NCBI GenBank assembly: GCA_028875335.1
Contig: JAPPEF010000370.1
Span: forward strand, 1 to 64,000
Reading direction: 5' to 3'
Source of the DNA: Gemmatimonadota bacterium
GTDB lineage: Bacteria > Latescibacterota > UBA2968 > UBA8231
DNA length: 64,000 nt
Shown here: in pieces, positions 33,629 to 41,454 of the stretch
Position numbering within the stretch: the stretch's first letter is position 1
Layout of the letters: each line of letters begins with the position of its first letter
Notes under the pieces: generated by a model
Seen by the model: only the letters and a program-made list of their open reading frames with translations
Database searches by the model: none
Told to the model about the DNA's origin: nothing
Translations under genes and position numbers: made by a program

Positions 33629-36418
33629 TCAATACAAAGGCCGTAACCCGACAATCAAGCGCAGAAACAGGCGCGAGAAATCGATGTCTTGGGTACTGCG
33701 CTTCTGGTCTAGGAATGTTCGCACGCGTTTTTCATATCCCAGATTGAGGTTGAGTTGATAACCTACGTAGGTAGAAGTGTTGCTCAATAGTAGCAGATAC
33801 ACTGCGGAATCGAAATCCGCTTCCGGCGTCAATTCATTGCGGTACTTGCTGGTGAAAAACGAAAAGCCTTGGGCTCCCAATTTTATCGTCGTGCGAGAGG
33901 AAAGCGGATATTCCAATCGCAAAATGGGATAGAGAAAATTCTCGTGGATCGGCAAGAGCGCGTTTTCATCGTCTTGTAAGCGTTGCCGCAGCCATTTGAA
34001 CTGCGGGATTACCCGCAGTTCGCGCCACGGATTCCACAGGTAGTCGGCTTTGAAGACCGTGGCTAGATCGGATATCCTGTTGTTCGCTTGCTGGGAAGTG
34101 CTTTGCTGAAAGTTATTCTCGTATTTGACTGTTAGTTCTACATTCAGGTTGGGAATGCGAATCAAACGGGCTCGCGTAAAAAACGTATTCACCCAGCTAT
34201 CTTGCATCAGCAGCGGATCCTGCAGCAATTCGGCCTCGCCCAGCGGATTGAAAATCTCCTCGTCCGTTAGTGCTACGATGGGAATCACGTCGGGCTCGAA
34301 ATAGATAGGGCTACGCCTGAGACCGAACACGTCGTCGGCAATGTCGTCCTGTACGCGCTTGAGCCGTTCCGCTGCATACAAGTCTACCAGAAAGGGGATG
34401 CGACGACGATACTCAACCTTGCCATAGGTGGATGTTGCCCGACCGCCCCCGAAAGGTGCCCAGGTATTGTGATGGCCCAGCGTTGCAGACATGGCTCTGG
34501 TCAGAATAAGGGTTGTAAAACCGTGGAAGCCGCGGCGATCCGCATCGTACGGATAGTCTGGCTTTTCGTCATTTTCGCGCTCGTCGATCTTGCCGTTGTT
34601 GTTGGTGTCGTCCCCCCATTCGAAGGCGTCGGGATTGACATCGTAGAGCAAGAAAGGCTCAAAGTAGTCGGGTATCTGGTTGTTGTTCTCATTGATATCT
34701 GGACGGCCATTCAAATCGGCGTCGAGTCCCGGAAATACCCCATCGGGATCTTCGATAAAGCGGCCTCCGGTCGCTAGGTTTGTGGTCCGGCGAAGAAAGT
34801 ACGAGTCGGGAAACTGGTCCTTATCGTCGTTGTCGTCCACAGTATTGAATTCGAGTGTATAGGTCTGATCTGCTATGTTCGGGCCAATAAATGTGGGCAG
34901 GCGCGGTTCGTGATAGTTATTGGGGAACTGAAAGGGGCTGGTGAGAAAACCAGAATAACTCCTGAAATCGTCGTCCTGTACCGTCAAGACAGTAGAGTAT
35001 TCACCATCTACGTTAAATACCTCGCCGCCGATACTGAACCTATCCCAATCCCGGCGTAAAACGGCAAACCAGGCTTGGCTTTGGTCTAACATATGGCGGT
35101 TCTTGGTGCTTACTAGGGATGGATAGGCCCGGTACGAGAAATTGCGCACGTATTCGGTATTCAGTGAGAAGCCGCGAATGTCCCAGTTTAGATGGGCGCT
35201 GGCAAGAGTGCGGCCTGTCTGGCGGCCATAATGTACCCGCACTCGTTTGAAGTCGTTGAGGTTAGCCGGTCGGCCGCGCGACTGGGCCGCAGTGTAGAAA
35301 TAGGTCGCCGGATTCCTTGAGAGGCCGTCAAAAACCTCGGATAGCTCGATCGCGTAGTCGCCGGCCACGTCTAGGCTGGCATATGTATTGGTGACGATGA
35401 CGGTGTCGCCGTTGTCCGCAAAAAAAGCCGGCACCTTGAACCAGAACAGCAAACTGCTCCGGCCTCGGGTTTCGTAAAAGCCCTGCGGTGTCGGTTCGAT
35501 ATGAGGGTGATCGATGATAAGATCGTTACTAGTGTCGCGCGTTATGGGCGGAATGATGGTCCGATCTTCGTGCTCCGTAACCGTAAGCGTCAGCGTTTCG
35601 TCGTCTAGCTTGTCGTAAGGACCCAACACGTGGGTAATCTGGCGTCCATTGAGCGTTAGGACCGGCGGCACCACCCGTACGCCGGCATTGTTTTCGGGAC
35701 CTTGAGCCGATACGCGCACCACAATCCACTCCGGTGGTCTGCCCGTTGTGGGCAGGGTACCTTTGAAGCTGTTTTCGCTAAGCTTTTTAAAACTGTCCGT
35801 GCGATATTGGTTGACCCAACTCAAGCCCATGTCTAGGCCTGGCAATTGAGTGCGCACGTCCCCCGACATCAGATACGTACTCCAACGCGGCCGGAATTCA
35901 GAGCCTTCCGTGCCGTGAATCCTGTGGTCGGCGTTGAGCACAGATTCAAAAATAGGTTTGTCCACTCTGGATGTGGCCAGCACCACCGAACCACCCTTGA
36001 AATGAGTGTCCAAACGGATCCCGTTCATCGCCGCCAGGTCTAGGGTTAGCGAGGTGTACTTGGTACGAATCCGATCACCAACGATCAACTGTGAATTGGC
36101 ACCTTTATACGAATCGTTGGCGATCACCAGGCGATTGAGGTAAGCCTCGTAAAGCCTGGGTTTGGCAATGATACTGCCGGCGGCTGGATGGATGGTGCGG
36201 AATTCCTGTAGCTGAAACACGGTCGCCCCGTTCAGCACGAACTGGCCCAAGGGGTCGAATTGAGGCGTGCGGTCCCGGCCGAAGATGAGATTCTCGTAGC
36301 TGCGGTAACTTTCGTACGCATAGTTGATATAGGGCTCGCCGGGTCTGAATAGTAGCTGTGCTTCGGCAGCGGCAGACCATATCACTCCTGCTAGGACCAA
36401 TGTAGCCGATAATCTCAT
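33629..36418 (-). CDS. Giant exported protein B of a tandem triplet
   Basis: The 929-residue protein has a clear signal peptide (LSATLVLAGVIWSAAAEAQ). It shares with its neighbours the LIVGDRIRTKYTSLTLDLAAMNGIRLD block (around residue 105-130), the VHYGRQTGRTLASAHLNWDIRGF block, and the acidic module DNDDKDQFPDSYF / DPDGVFPGLDADLNGRPDINENNNQIPDYFEPFLLYD / DTNNNGKIDERENDEKPDYPYD. The end, FLRLIVGLRPLY, has the aromatic C-terminus of beta-barrel proteins. It starts 15 bp after the stop of protein A. Localisation to the outer membrane is my inference. Confidence 0.78.
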   Translation of the reverse strand: MRLSATLVLAGVIWSAAAEAQLLFRPGEPYINYAYESYRSYENLIFGRDRTPQFDPLGQFVLNGATVFQLQEFRTIHPAAGSIIAKPRLYEAYLNRLVIANDSYKGANSQLIVGDRIRTKYTSLTLDLAAMNGIRLDTHFKGGSVVLATSRVDKPIFESVLNADHRIHGTEGSEFRPRWSTYLMSGDVRTQLPGLDMGLSWVNQYRTDSFKKLSENSFKGTLPTTGRPPEWIVVRVSAQGPENNAGVRVVPPVLTLNGRQITHVLGPYDKLDDETLTLTVTEHEDRTIIPPITRDTSNDLIIDHPHIEPTPQGFYETRGRSSLLFWFKVPAFFADNGDTVIVTNTYASLDVAGDYAIELSEVFDGLSRNPATYFYTAAQSRGRPANLNDFKRVRVHYGRQTGRTLASAHLNWDIRGFSLNTEYVRNFSYRAYPSLVSTKNRHMLDQSQAWFAVLRRDWDRFSIGGEVFNVDGEYSTVLTVQDDDFRSYSGFLTSPFQFPNNYHEPRLPTFIGPNIADQTYTLEFNTVDDNDDKDQFPDSYFLRRTTNLATGGRFIEDPDGVFPGLDADLNGRPDINENNNQIPDYFEPFLLYDVNPDAFEWGDDTNNNGKIDERENDEKPDYPYDADRRGFHGFTTLILTRAMSATLGHHNTWAPFGGGRATSTYGKVEYRRRIPFLVDLYAAERLKRVQDDIADDVFGLRRSPIYFEPDVIPIVALTDEEIFNPLGEAELLQDPLLMQDSWVNTFFTRARLIRIPNLNVELTVKYENNFQQSTSQQANNRISDLATVFKADYLWNPWRELRVIPQFKWLRQRLQDDENALLPIHENFLYPILRLEYPLSSRTTIKLGAQGFSFFTSKYRNELTPEADFDSAVYLLLLSNTSTYVGYQLNLNLGYEKRVRTFLDQKRSTQDIDFSRLFLRLIVGLRPLY
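34520..34842 (-). repeat. Acidic calcium-site-like module in protein B
   Basis: Equivalent to the modules in proteins A and C. It has DNDDKDQFPD, DADLNGRPDINENNNQIPD and DTNNNGKIDEREND, ending in RRGFHGF. Confidence 0.65.
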
Positions 36419-36433
36419 GTGATTCCGCCCATA

Positions 36434-39127
36434 TTAGCCAATATAGACCCTAAAGAAATATTCCAGAAAACCGTCTTTGGGCCGGGTCGAGCCGGTGAAT
36501 TTCTTAGTCGTATGATAGGTTCCCAACAGTATGGTCAGGTCGTAGCCGCGGTAATTGCTCTTGTTCTGGAAAAATGCCGTGTAGGTCAGACGCGTAAACT
36601 CGCTCTCTGGACGGGCCGCATCCAGAAAACGCTCGTGCCAAAAGGGCAAGCCTTGGATGCCTGTTTTGAGCATGGTTTTGGCCGTCAACCGATAGTCCAC
36701 GCGCAGAATGGGCATAAGCCAGCGGCTCTGGGCATCCGGGATCTGGAGTTCGGGCGACTTGTGCCGCTGGTAGATATGCTTGAATTGGGGAAAAATGCTG
36801 AAACGTCCCCGAGTTATGGTATAGTCGACCTTGTTCACCATGGCAAAACGGGTCATCGTGCCCGGTTTGGCTGCCACGGGATCGGCTAGGATTTGTCCCT
36901 CTAGGTCGATGTGGGTAAAGGAGATGATATTGCGTATGTTCAACGCCGGCAGAGTTGTAAGATCCCCCTCAAAAAAGATCTGATTGCTGAGGCTGTTCCT
37001 GTTTTCTAGTCGATCCGGGCTTAAGGTGGTATCGGAAGTGGGGAAAAAGGTCGTATTCTGGATGTTGTCTCGCGCCCGCTTAATGCGGTAACTAAGGCGC
37101 ACATAGCCCCAATCTTTCCAGTCGCGCTGGTACTGGGTTTCCAGATAACGGGAGTGGTTGCGCGTGCCTAGGGCTGGCTGACGCACCCGGTATAGGCCCA
37201 GCCGCAACTGGGTGCGATCAGTAGGCTGCAGCGAGACAAAACCATGCAAGCCGCGATGGTCCACTGGATATAGGTAATCGGGTAGATTGTCGTTTTCGCG
37301 AAAATCGACGATGCCGTTGTTGTCGAAATCATCACCAAAAACCAAGCTAGGCAGTTCGGCGTAGTAGCCTATAAAGGGCTGTGTAGCATCGGAGCCGCGA
37401 TCCAAGTCTAGATTAAAATCGAGGACGCCGTCGCCATCAGGATCGAAGCCGGGATATACGCCGTGGCCTTGGCCGCTGGCGCTCAAATACGGCGCCAATG
37501 GATCGTTGCGCTCTACCCGGTCGGGCCAGTCGTCTAGGTCGTCGTTATCCTCGACTAGGGCGAACGAATCGTAGAGTCGGCCGCCGACGGTGGGGCCTAC
37601 CTTTGAAGAAAAAAACAAAGAGAAATCTGTGGTGTAGTCGTGCGGCACGTCGAACAACTCGAAGCCCACTTCTGCCCGGTCGTACACAGGACGTAGCATG
37701 TTGACGTAATACATTGAACTTTCGCGCTTGTAGCGCTTGCCTTGAGCTTCGGGCACCTTGAAAAAGGTCGTGCTGCGGGCGAGTTCCCCTTGCAGTTGAA
37801 AGCCCATAAAGGTGGCTGCAAAATTAAGACCCAGTAGCGAGAGGCCAGTGGGGAAACCGTAGTTGAATTGGATTTGGCGCAAATTGCTGCGCTGGCCGGC
37901 TTGGCCGGTGGCGCGTGCCGCATTGTGCCAATCGTAGTAAAAATCGTCATCTCCCGGTGCCAGTAGCGGCACCTGTACAGCTCCGACCACATCTACGCTG
38001 TAGTCATTGGCCACGACGGCACTGAAATCGATCCGGCTCACCGTATCAGGCACGACATATTCATAATAGATAAGGTCCGTGTCATGGGCGCTAAGGGGAG
38101 CAGCTTGAGTCGCGGGGGCCACGTCTTGGGTAATACCAGCCAGTAGAGAACGAAAAAAAGGCGTATTGCTGGCATCGACCACTGCGTGCAGCCAGTCGCG
38201 GTTGCGGCGTAAATAGCCAATTTCGTGGGGCTGCAACAGAATCGTGCTGCTCAAATCCGTAGTCACTGGGAGGTGTTCGAGCAGGTTGTTGATCCGGCCC
38301 ACCCGCACAGGCAATACAGGGATGTCGTTTACGAACATGTCCAATTGGTGCACTTCGGCACCAGAACCTCTGTACGGTGCATCGTCGCTAATAAAGACGA
38401 ATACCTTGCGCAAGCCGTTTTGCATTACCTGAGGCACGGTGCCTCTCAAGCTGTTGGTTTTGGCATTGGCTTCAGCGTCAAAGCGGTGCACGTTGACATA
38501 GGTGGAGCCTATCGTAAGGATATCGCCGATCTGGCTCTCCCAGTGTCCGCCGAACAGGCTCGTACCAAAAATCCGGCGTTGGGTTGCGTTTTGTTCGAGG
38601 GATCCTAAACCCGACGCGAGCACCGGATCGGTAAGATGCGTGCCAATAATGCTGAAACGGCTTTTGCGAGAAGAGCCGTCCCAGCGAATGCCGCTGTAGC
38701 TAGGCAAATTCAAGGTCATGGGGGTGAAAAAGGTGCGGATGTGGTCTCCAATTATCAGGCGGGTAGACCAAGAACCGAAGCCCTCGTTGGCGATGATCAG
38801 CTTCTGGAAGAAGCGATCGTAGCGCGCATTGCGGGATTCAAAACTGCCCCTAATCCCAGGCGCGTCGCGGCGAATTTCGCTGTACTCAACTACGTCGACG
38901 CCATCGATCAGCAGGTCGCCAAATAGGTCGAAGCGGCGATTCTCATCTTCTAAGTCATAGTCGCGATAGCCCGATGCACCGTAGTTTTCAAACAGCTCAT
39001 TGGCCCACAGGCGTCGATAGTCCCGCGATAGAAATTGGGCCTCGACTAGGTCAGCACCAACCGCTAGCAGCAGGCAAAGAACGCTAAGGGCATAGCTGAG
39101 AGTATGGTGCATAGGTGCACGTTTCAT
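36434..39127 (-). CDS. Giant exported protein A of a tandem triplet
   Basis: The first gene of the operon encodes about 897 residues from the ATG at 39127, with a signal peptide ending near GADLVEAQ; an ATG at 39112 and a GTG at 39172 are alternatives and none has a strong ribosome site. Shared blocks are LIIGDHIRTFFTPMTLNLPSYSGIRWD, FNYGFPTGLSLLGLNFAATFMGFQ, and the acidic module DNDDLDDWPDRV / FDPDGDGVLDFNLDLDRG / DDFDNNGIVDFRENDNLPDYLYPVD. The C-terminal third is strand-rich. A terminator lies upstream, so the operon probably begins here. Confidence 0.78.
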   Translation of the reverse strand: MKRAPMHHTLSYALSVLCLLLAVGADLVEAQFLSRDYRRLWANELFENYGASGYRDYDLEDENRRFDLFGDLLIDGVDVVEYSEIRRDAPGIRGSFESRNARYDRFFQKLIIANEGFGSWSTRLIIGDHIRTFFTPMTLNLPSYSGIRWDGSSRKSRFSIIGTHLTDPVLASGLGSLEQNATQRRIFGTSLFGGHWESQIGDILTIGSTYVNVHRFDAEANAKTNSLRGTVPQVMQNGLRKVFVFISDDAPYRGSGAEVHQLDMFVNDIPVLPVRVGRINNLLEHLPVTTDLSSTILLQPHEIGYLRRNRDWLHAVVDASNTPFFRSLLAGITQDVAPATQAAPLSAHDTDLIYYEYVVPDTVSRIDFSAVVANDYSVDVVGAVQVPLLAPGDDDFYYDWHNAARATGQAGQRSNLRQIQFNYGFPTGLSLLGLNFAATFMGFQLQGELARSTTFFKVPEAQGKRYKRESSMYYVNMLRPVYDRAEVGFELFDVPHDYTTDFSLFFSSKVGPTVGGRLYDSFALVEDNDDLDDWPDRVERNDPLAPYLSASGQGHGVYPGFDPDGDGVLDFNLDLDRGSDATQPFIGYYAELPSLVFGDDFDNNGIVDFRENDNLPDYLYPVDHRGLHGFVSLQPTDRTQLRLGLYRVRQPALGTRNHSRYLETQYQRDWKDWGYVRLSYRIKRARDNIQNTTFFPTSDTTLSPDRLENRNSLSNQIFFEGDLTTLPALNIRNIISFTHIDLEGQILADPVAAKPGTMTRFAMVNKVDYTITRGRFSIFPQFKHIYQRHKSPELQIPDAQSRWLMPILRVDYRLTAKTMLKTGIQGLPFWHERFLDAARPESEFTRLTYTAFFQNKSNYRGYDLTILLGTYHTTKKFTGSTRPKDGFLEYFFRVYIG
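37228..37555 (-). repeat. Acidic calcium-site-like module in protein A
   Basis: Equivalent to the modules in proteins B and C. It has DNDDLDDWPD, DPDGDGVLDFNLDLD and DDFDNNGIVDFREND, ending in HRGLHGF. Confidence 0.65.
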
Positions 39128-39173
39128 AACGTGAATTACAGTGGCCCAATGCTCGAGTCTTGTGCGGGACACG

Positions 39174-39210
39174 AGGCAAAAAATAATTACCCGCCGAGAT
39201 AGCTCGGCGG
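39174..39210 (-). terminator. Rho-independent terminator
   Basis: On the minus strand an 8-bp perfect stem (ccgccgag/ctcggcgg, 39191-39210, 4-base loop) is followed by GTAATTATTTTTTG. It stands 37 bp after the stop of the gene at 39248, separating it from the 12-gene operon. Confidence 0.75.
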
Positions 39211-39247
39211 AACAGCAAACGACCGCAAACGCTTTGACCTACACACT

Positions 39248-41386
39248 TCAGTAGGCTAGGCCTATAACGCCCGTTCCCACTTTTTTTTCGGGTTTCAGAT
39301 CTACGACAACGCGAAACACGTACAAGCCGGGCGGCAGTACTGCGCCGTCATCTCCGCGTCCGTCCCAGCGGCCAGGCAGATTCGCGTCGAGCCCATCTCT
39401 AGGCACATAGTTCCCGGCATTGAGTTTGTGTGTAGGGAGAGTGCGGACCAAGCGGCCGCCCAAATCGTAGATTTCAAAGTGGACCTGGGCATCATTCACT
39501 CTCCCCAAAACAAAGCCCAAAATGGCTTCGTCGTTGATGGTGTCGCCATTGGGCGTGAAGGCTGCGGGATAGGCCTGCACATCGTCGAGGATAGCGATAG
39601 CGAAATCGGTTGCCGAGGCGGTAATGGAATACGCCAATCCAGTATTTGGATCGGTGCCCTCGCGCTCTTGGACCCGCAGCGAGGAAACCGCATCTGGGGG
39701 AAAAAGCAATCCTTGGAAGGCGTGGCTAGCCGCCAGCAGCCGGGTAGTGAAGGGTACGACCAGTTCCGTAGTGCCGGTTTCGGAGGTGATAGGCGGGTCG
39801 AAAGCCAATACTAGGGAGTCATTACTGGCCACCACATCGGCAATGCCAGCATCACCTAGGCCTTGAACATCGTCCCTGGCCAGACTGGCCGGCCACGGGG
39901 TTATAATCGCCAAACGTCCAATCCCAGCATCATCGGCTCCGATGTCTAACTCAAGCGTATAGGTAAAAAGCGTATCCACGCCAATCGAAGCGCGTAGCGG
40001 CAAAATTGAGGCCGCTGCCCGAGTGGCCGGGGTGGGACCGCTGTCGTAGAGGACAACTAGGCTGTCTAGCACTGGCCCCTCCGTCAACGCTTGGGTTGCA
40101 AGGCGGGATTCGAATTGCAGGAAGCGGCGCGGTTCGGGGACGTCCAGCAGTCTGTCGAGGTCCGGCGACCAGTCCGACCAGGTGCTCCAGACTTGGCCAT
40201 CGTCGCCGCTGCGAAAGCGCAGACTCATTTCCGCGTTGGACGGCACTTGGCCGAACCATTGGACTCGTTCAAAATTCTTCGGACCATCGGTGCCCAGATT
40301 CAGTGGGGGAGACCGGTATGTGCCCTGCTGGTCCAGCCCCTGAACGTAGACTTCCAGTTCGCCCATACGCGGCGCAGCATTGCGATTGGAAAACTCGGTG
40401 ATAGTCAGGCGCACGTGACGGGCGGGAATAGGCGGAAAGACCACTTCACTCTCCTGAAACGTGGCAATCTGATTCTGCGATCCGACTTCTAGGAATCCGA
40501 CCCCGTCCTTGCTCACTAGAATGCTATACCCGCGCAGCGAGAGATCTTCGTAACTGGTTCTACTCGAAGGGGGCTGTGTGATTACCCGCACCCGCTCTAT
40601 GGAAAAAAGGCGGCCTAGATCAGTTTCAACACTCTGTAAAAGCGCACCGGCTCCCTTGCGAAAATTCACTGAAGTGCTCAGGTTGCCGTCCACCATGTTG
40701 GGCTCGGTCGACAGCGTATTGAAGGCCATATTCTGGCCAGCCAAGTCGCGCAGTTGCAATCCGCCTTGATGGCCGGCCAGACCACCGGCAAACCCCGCCA
40801 TACTCCAGTTCCTGGTCAGATCCAAGTCCGCAAACTCGGCATAGATACCTGGATCGAGACTGCCGGCTTGAACGGGCTGCCAGCGCACAGCTTCGCCGTT
40901 TTCCTCGTAATCCCCTAAATCCCTCTGGCGGATGGTCATCCAATCCGCATCTTCCTCGTTGGGAAGCGGGGTGCCGGTCCAGAACCAGGGATTGACCCGA
41001 TCCGTGGGCGAACTGACAAAATGCTCTTCCCCTCCATTCAGCACGCAGAACAGTCCGTACGGACTCTGCTGGCCATCGTGTTGGACGATTACGGCTACGT
41101 GATTTACCCGGCGCTTAAAGGAAACTTCGTAGGATTGTGCCGCGTCAGGCCCCTGATCGCTACCTACTATATCGCCGTTGAGATAGAGGGTGTAGTGGCC
41201 CCCGGCGACAATCTGGATCTGGCCGTCCGTTTTGCTTGCAAATTCGAAAAAGCCGAGATAATACGTAGTCGTGGGCCAGCTAGAGATAGTGGCACGCGAG
41301 AGGTCTTGGGCGGAAAGGCTACTGCTGCACAGCAGCGCCAAGGCCATTAGGATCGCTGGCAGGCGAAAGAATATATCGATTCGCAC
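39248..41386 (-). CDS. Secreted discoidin-like/FlgD-Ig protein 1
   Basis: The 712-residue protein begins with a signal peptide (LPAILMALALLCSSSLSAQ). A galactose-binding/discoidin-like region (NMVDGNLSTSVNFRKG and RVRVITQPP, about 225-350) is followed by a sandwich region and a C-terminal FlgD-like Ig domain: FTPNGDTINDEAILGFVL, FEIYDLGGRLVRTL, WDGRGDDGAVLPPGLYVFRVVV. It shares this end and the PPLNLG/WSTWSDWSPD middle with the proteins at 48571 and 50577. It probably binds polysaccharide at the surface. The start appears to be GTG with AGGT nine bases upstream. A terminator follows the gene. Confidence 0.75.
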   Translation of the reverse strand: MRIDIFFRLPAILMALALLCSSSLSAQDLSRATISSWPTTTYYLGFFEFASKTDGQIQIVAGGHYTLYLNGDIVGSDQGPDAAQSYEVSFKRRVNHVAVIVQHDGQQSPYGLFCVLNGGEEHFVSSPTDRVNPWFWTGTPLPNEEDADWMTIRQRDLGDYEENGEAVRWQPVQAGSLDPGIYAEFADLDLTRNWSMAGFAGGLAGHQGGLQLRDLAGQNMAFNTLSTEPNMVDGNLSTSVNFRKGAGALLQSVETDLGRLFSIERVRVITQPPSSRTSYEDLSLRGYSILVSKDGVGFLEVGSQNQIATFQESEVVFPPIPARHVRLTITEFSNRNAAPRMGELEVYVQGLDQQGTYRSPPLNLGTDGPKNFERVQWFGQVPSNAEMSLRFRSGDDGQVWSTWSDWSPDLDRLLDVPEPRRFLQFESRLATQALTEGPVLDSLVVLYDSGPTPATRAAASILPLRASIGVDTLFTYTLELDIGADDAGIGRLAIITPWPASLARDDVQGLGDAGIADVVASNDSLVLAFDPPITSETGTTELVVPFTTRLLAASHAFQGLLFPPDAVSSLRVQEREGTDPNTGLAYSITASATDFAIAILDDVQAYPAAFTPNGDTINDEAILGFVLGRVNDAQVHFEIYDLGGRLVRTLPTHKLNAGNYVPRDGLDANLPGRWDGRGDDGAVLPPGLYVFRVVVDLKPEKKVGTGVIGLAY

Positions 41387-41404
41387 CGTTGTTTACCTGC
41401 ATAA

Positions 41405-41442
41405 AGTAAGTGCTGCCGGCTGGTACGCCGGCAGCACTTACT
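41405..41442 (-). promoter_or_regulatory. Perfect 16-bp stem hairpin 3' of the abundant exported protein gene
   Basis: Two 16-bp arms (agtaagtgctgccggc and its exact complement) flank a 6-base loop tggtac. On the minus strand it begins 12 bases after the stop codon of the gene at 41455. Only a short TTAT follows, so it may terminate weakly or protect the upstream mRNA from 3' decay. Confidence 0.65.
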
Positions 41443-41454
41443 AAGTCAGTCACT

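Noticed and set aside
30505..39127. Giant exported proteins as SprA, the T9SS translocon
   Set aside because: They are less than half the length of SprA, and none of the other T9SS genes is present.
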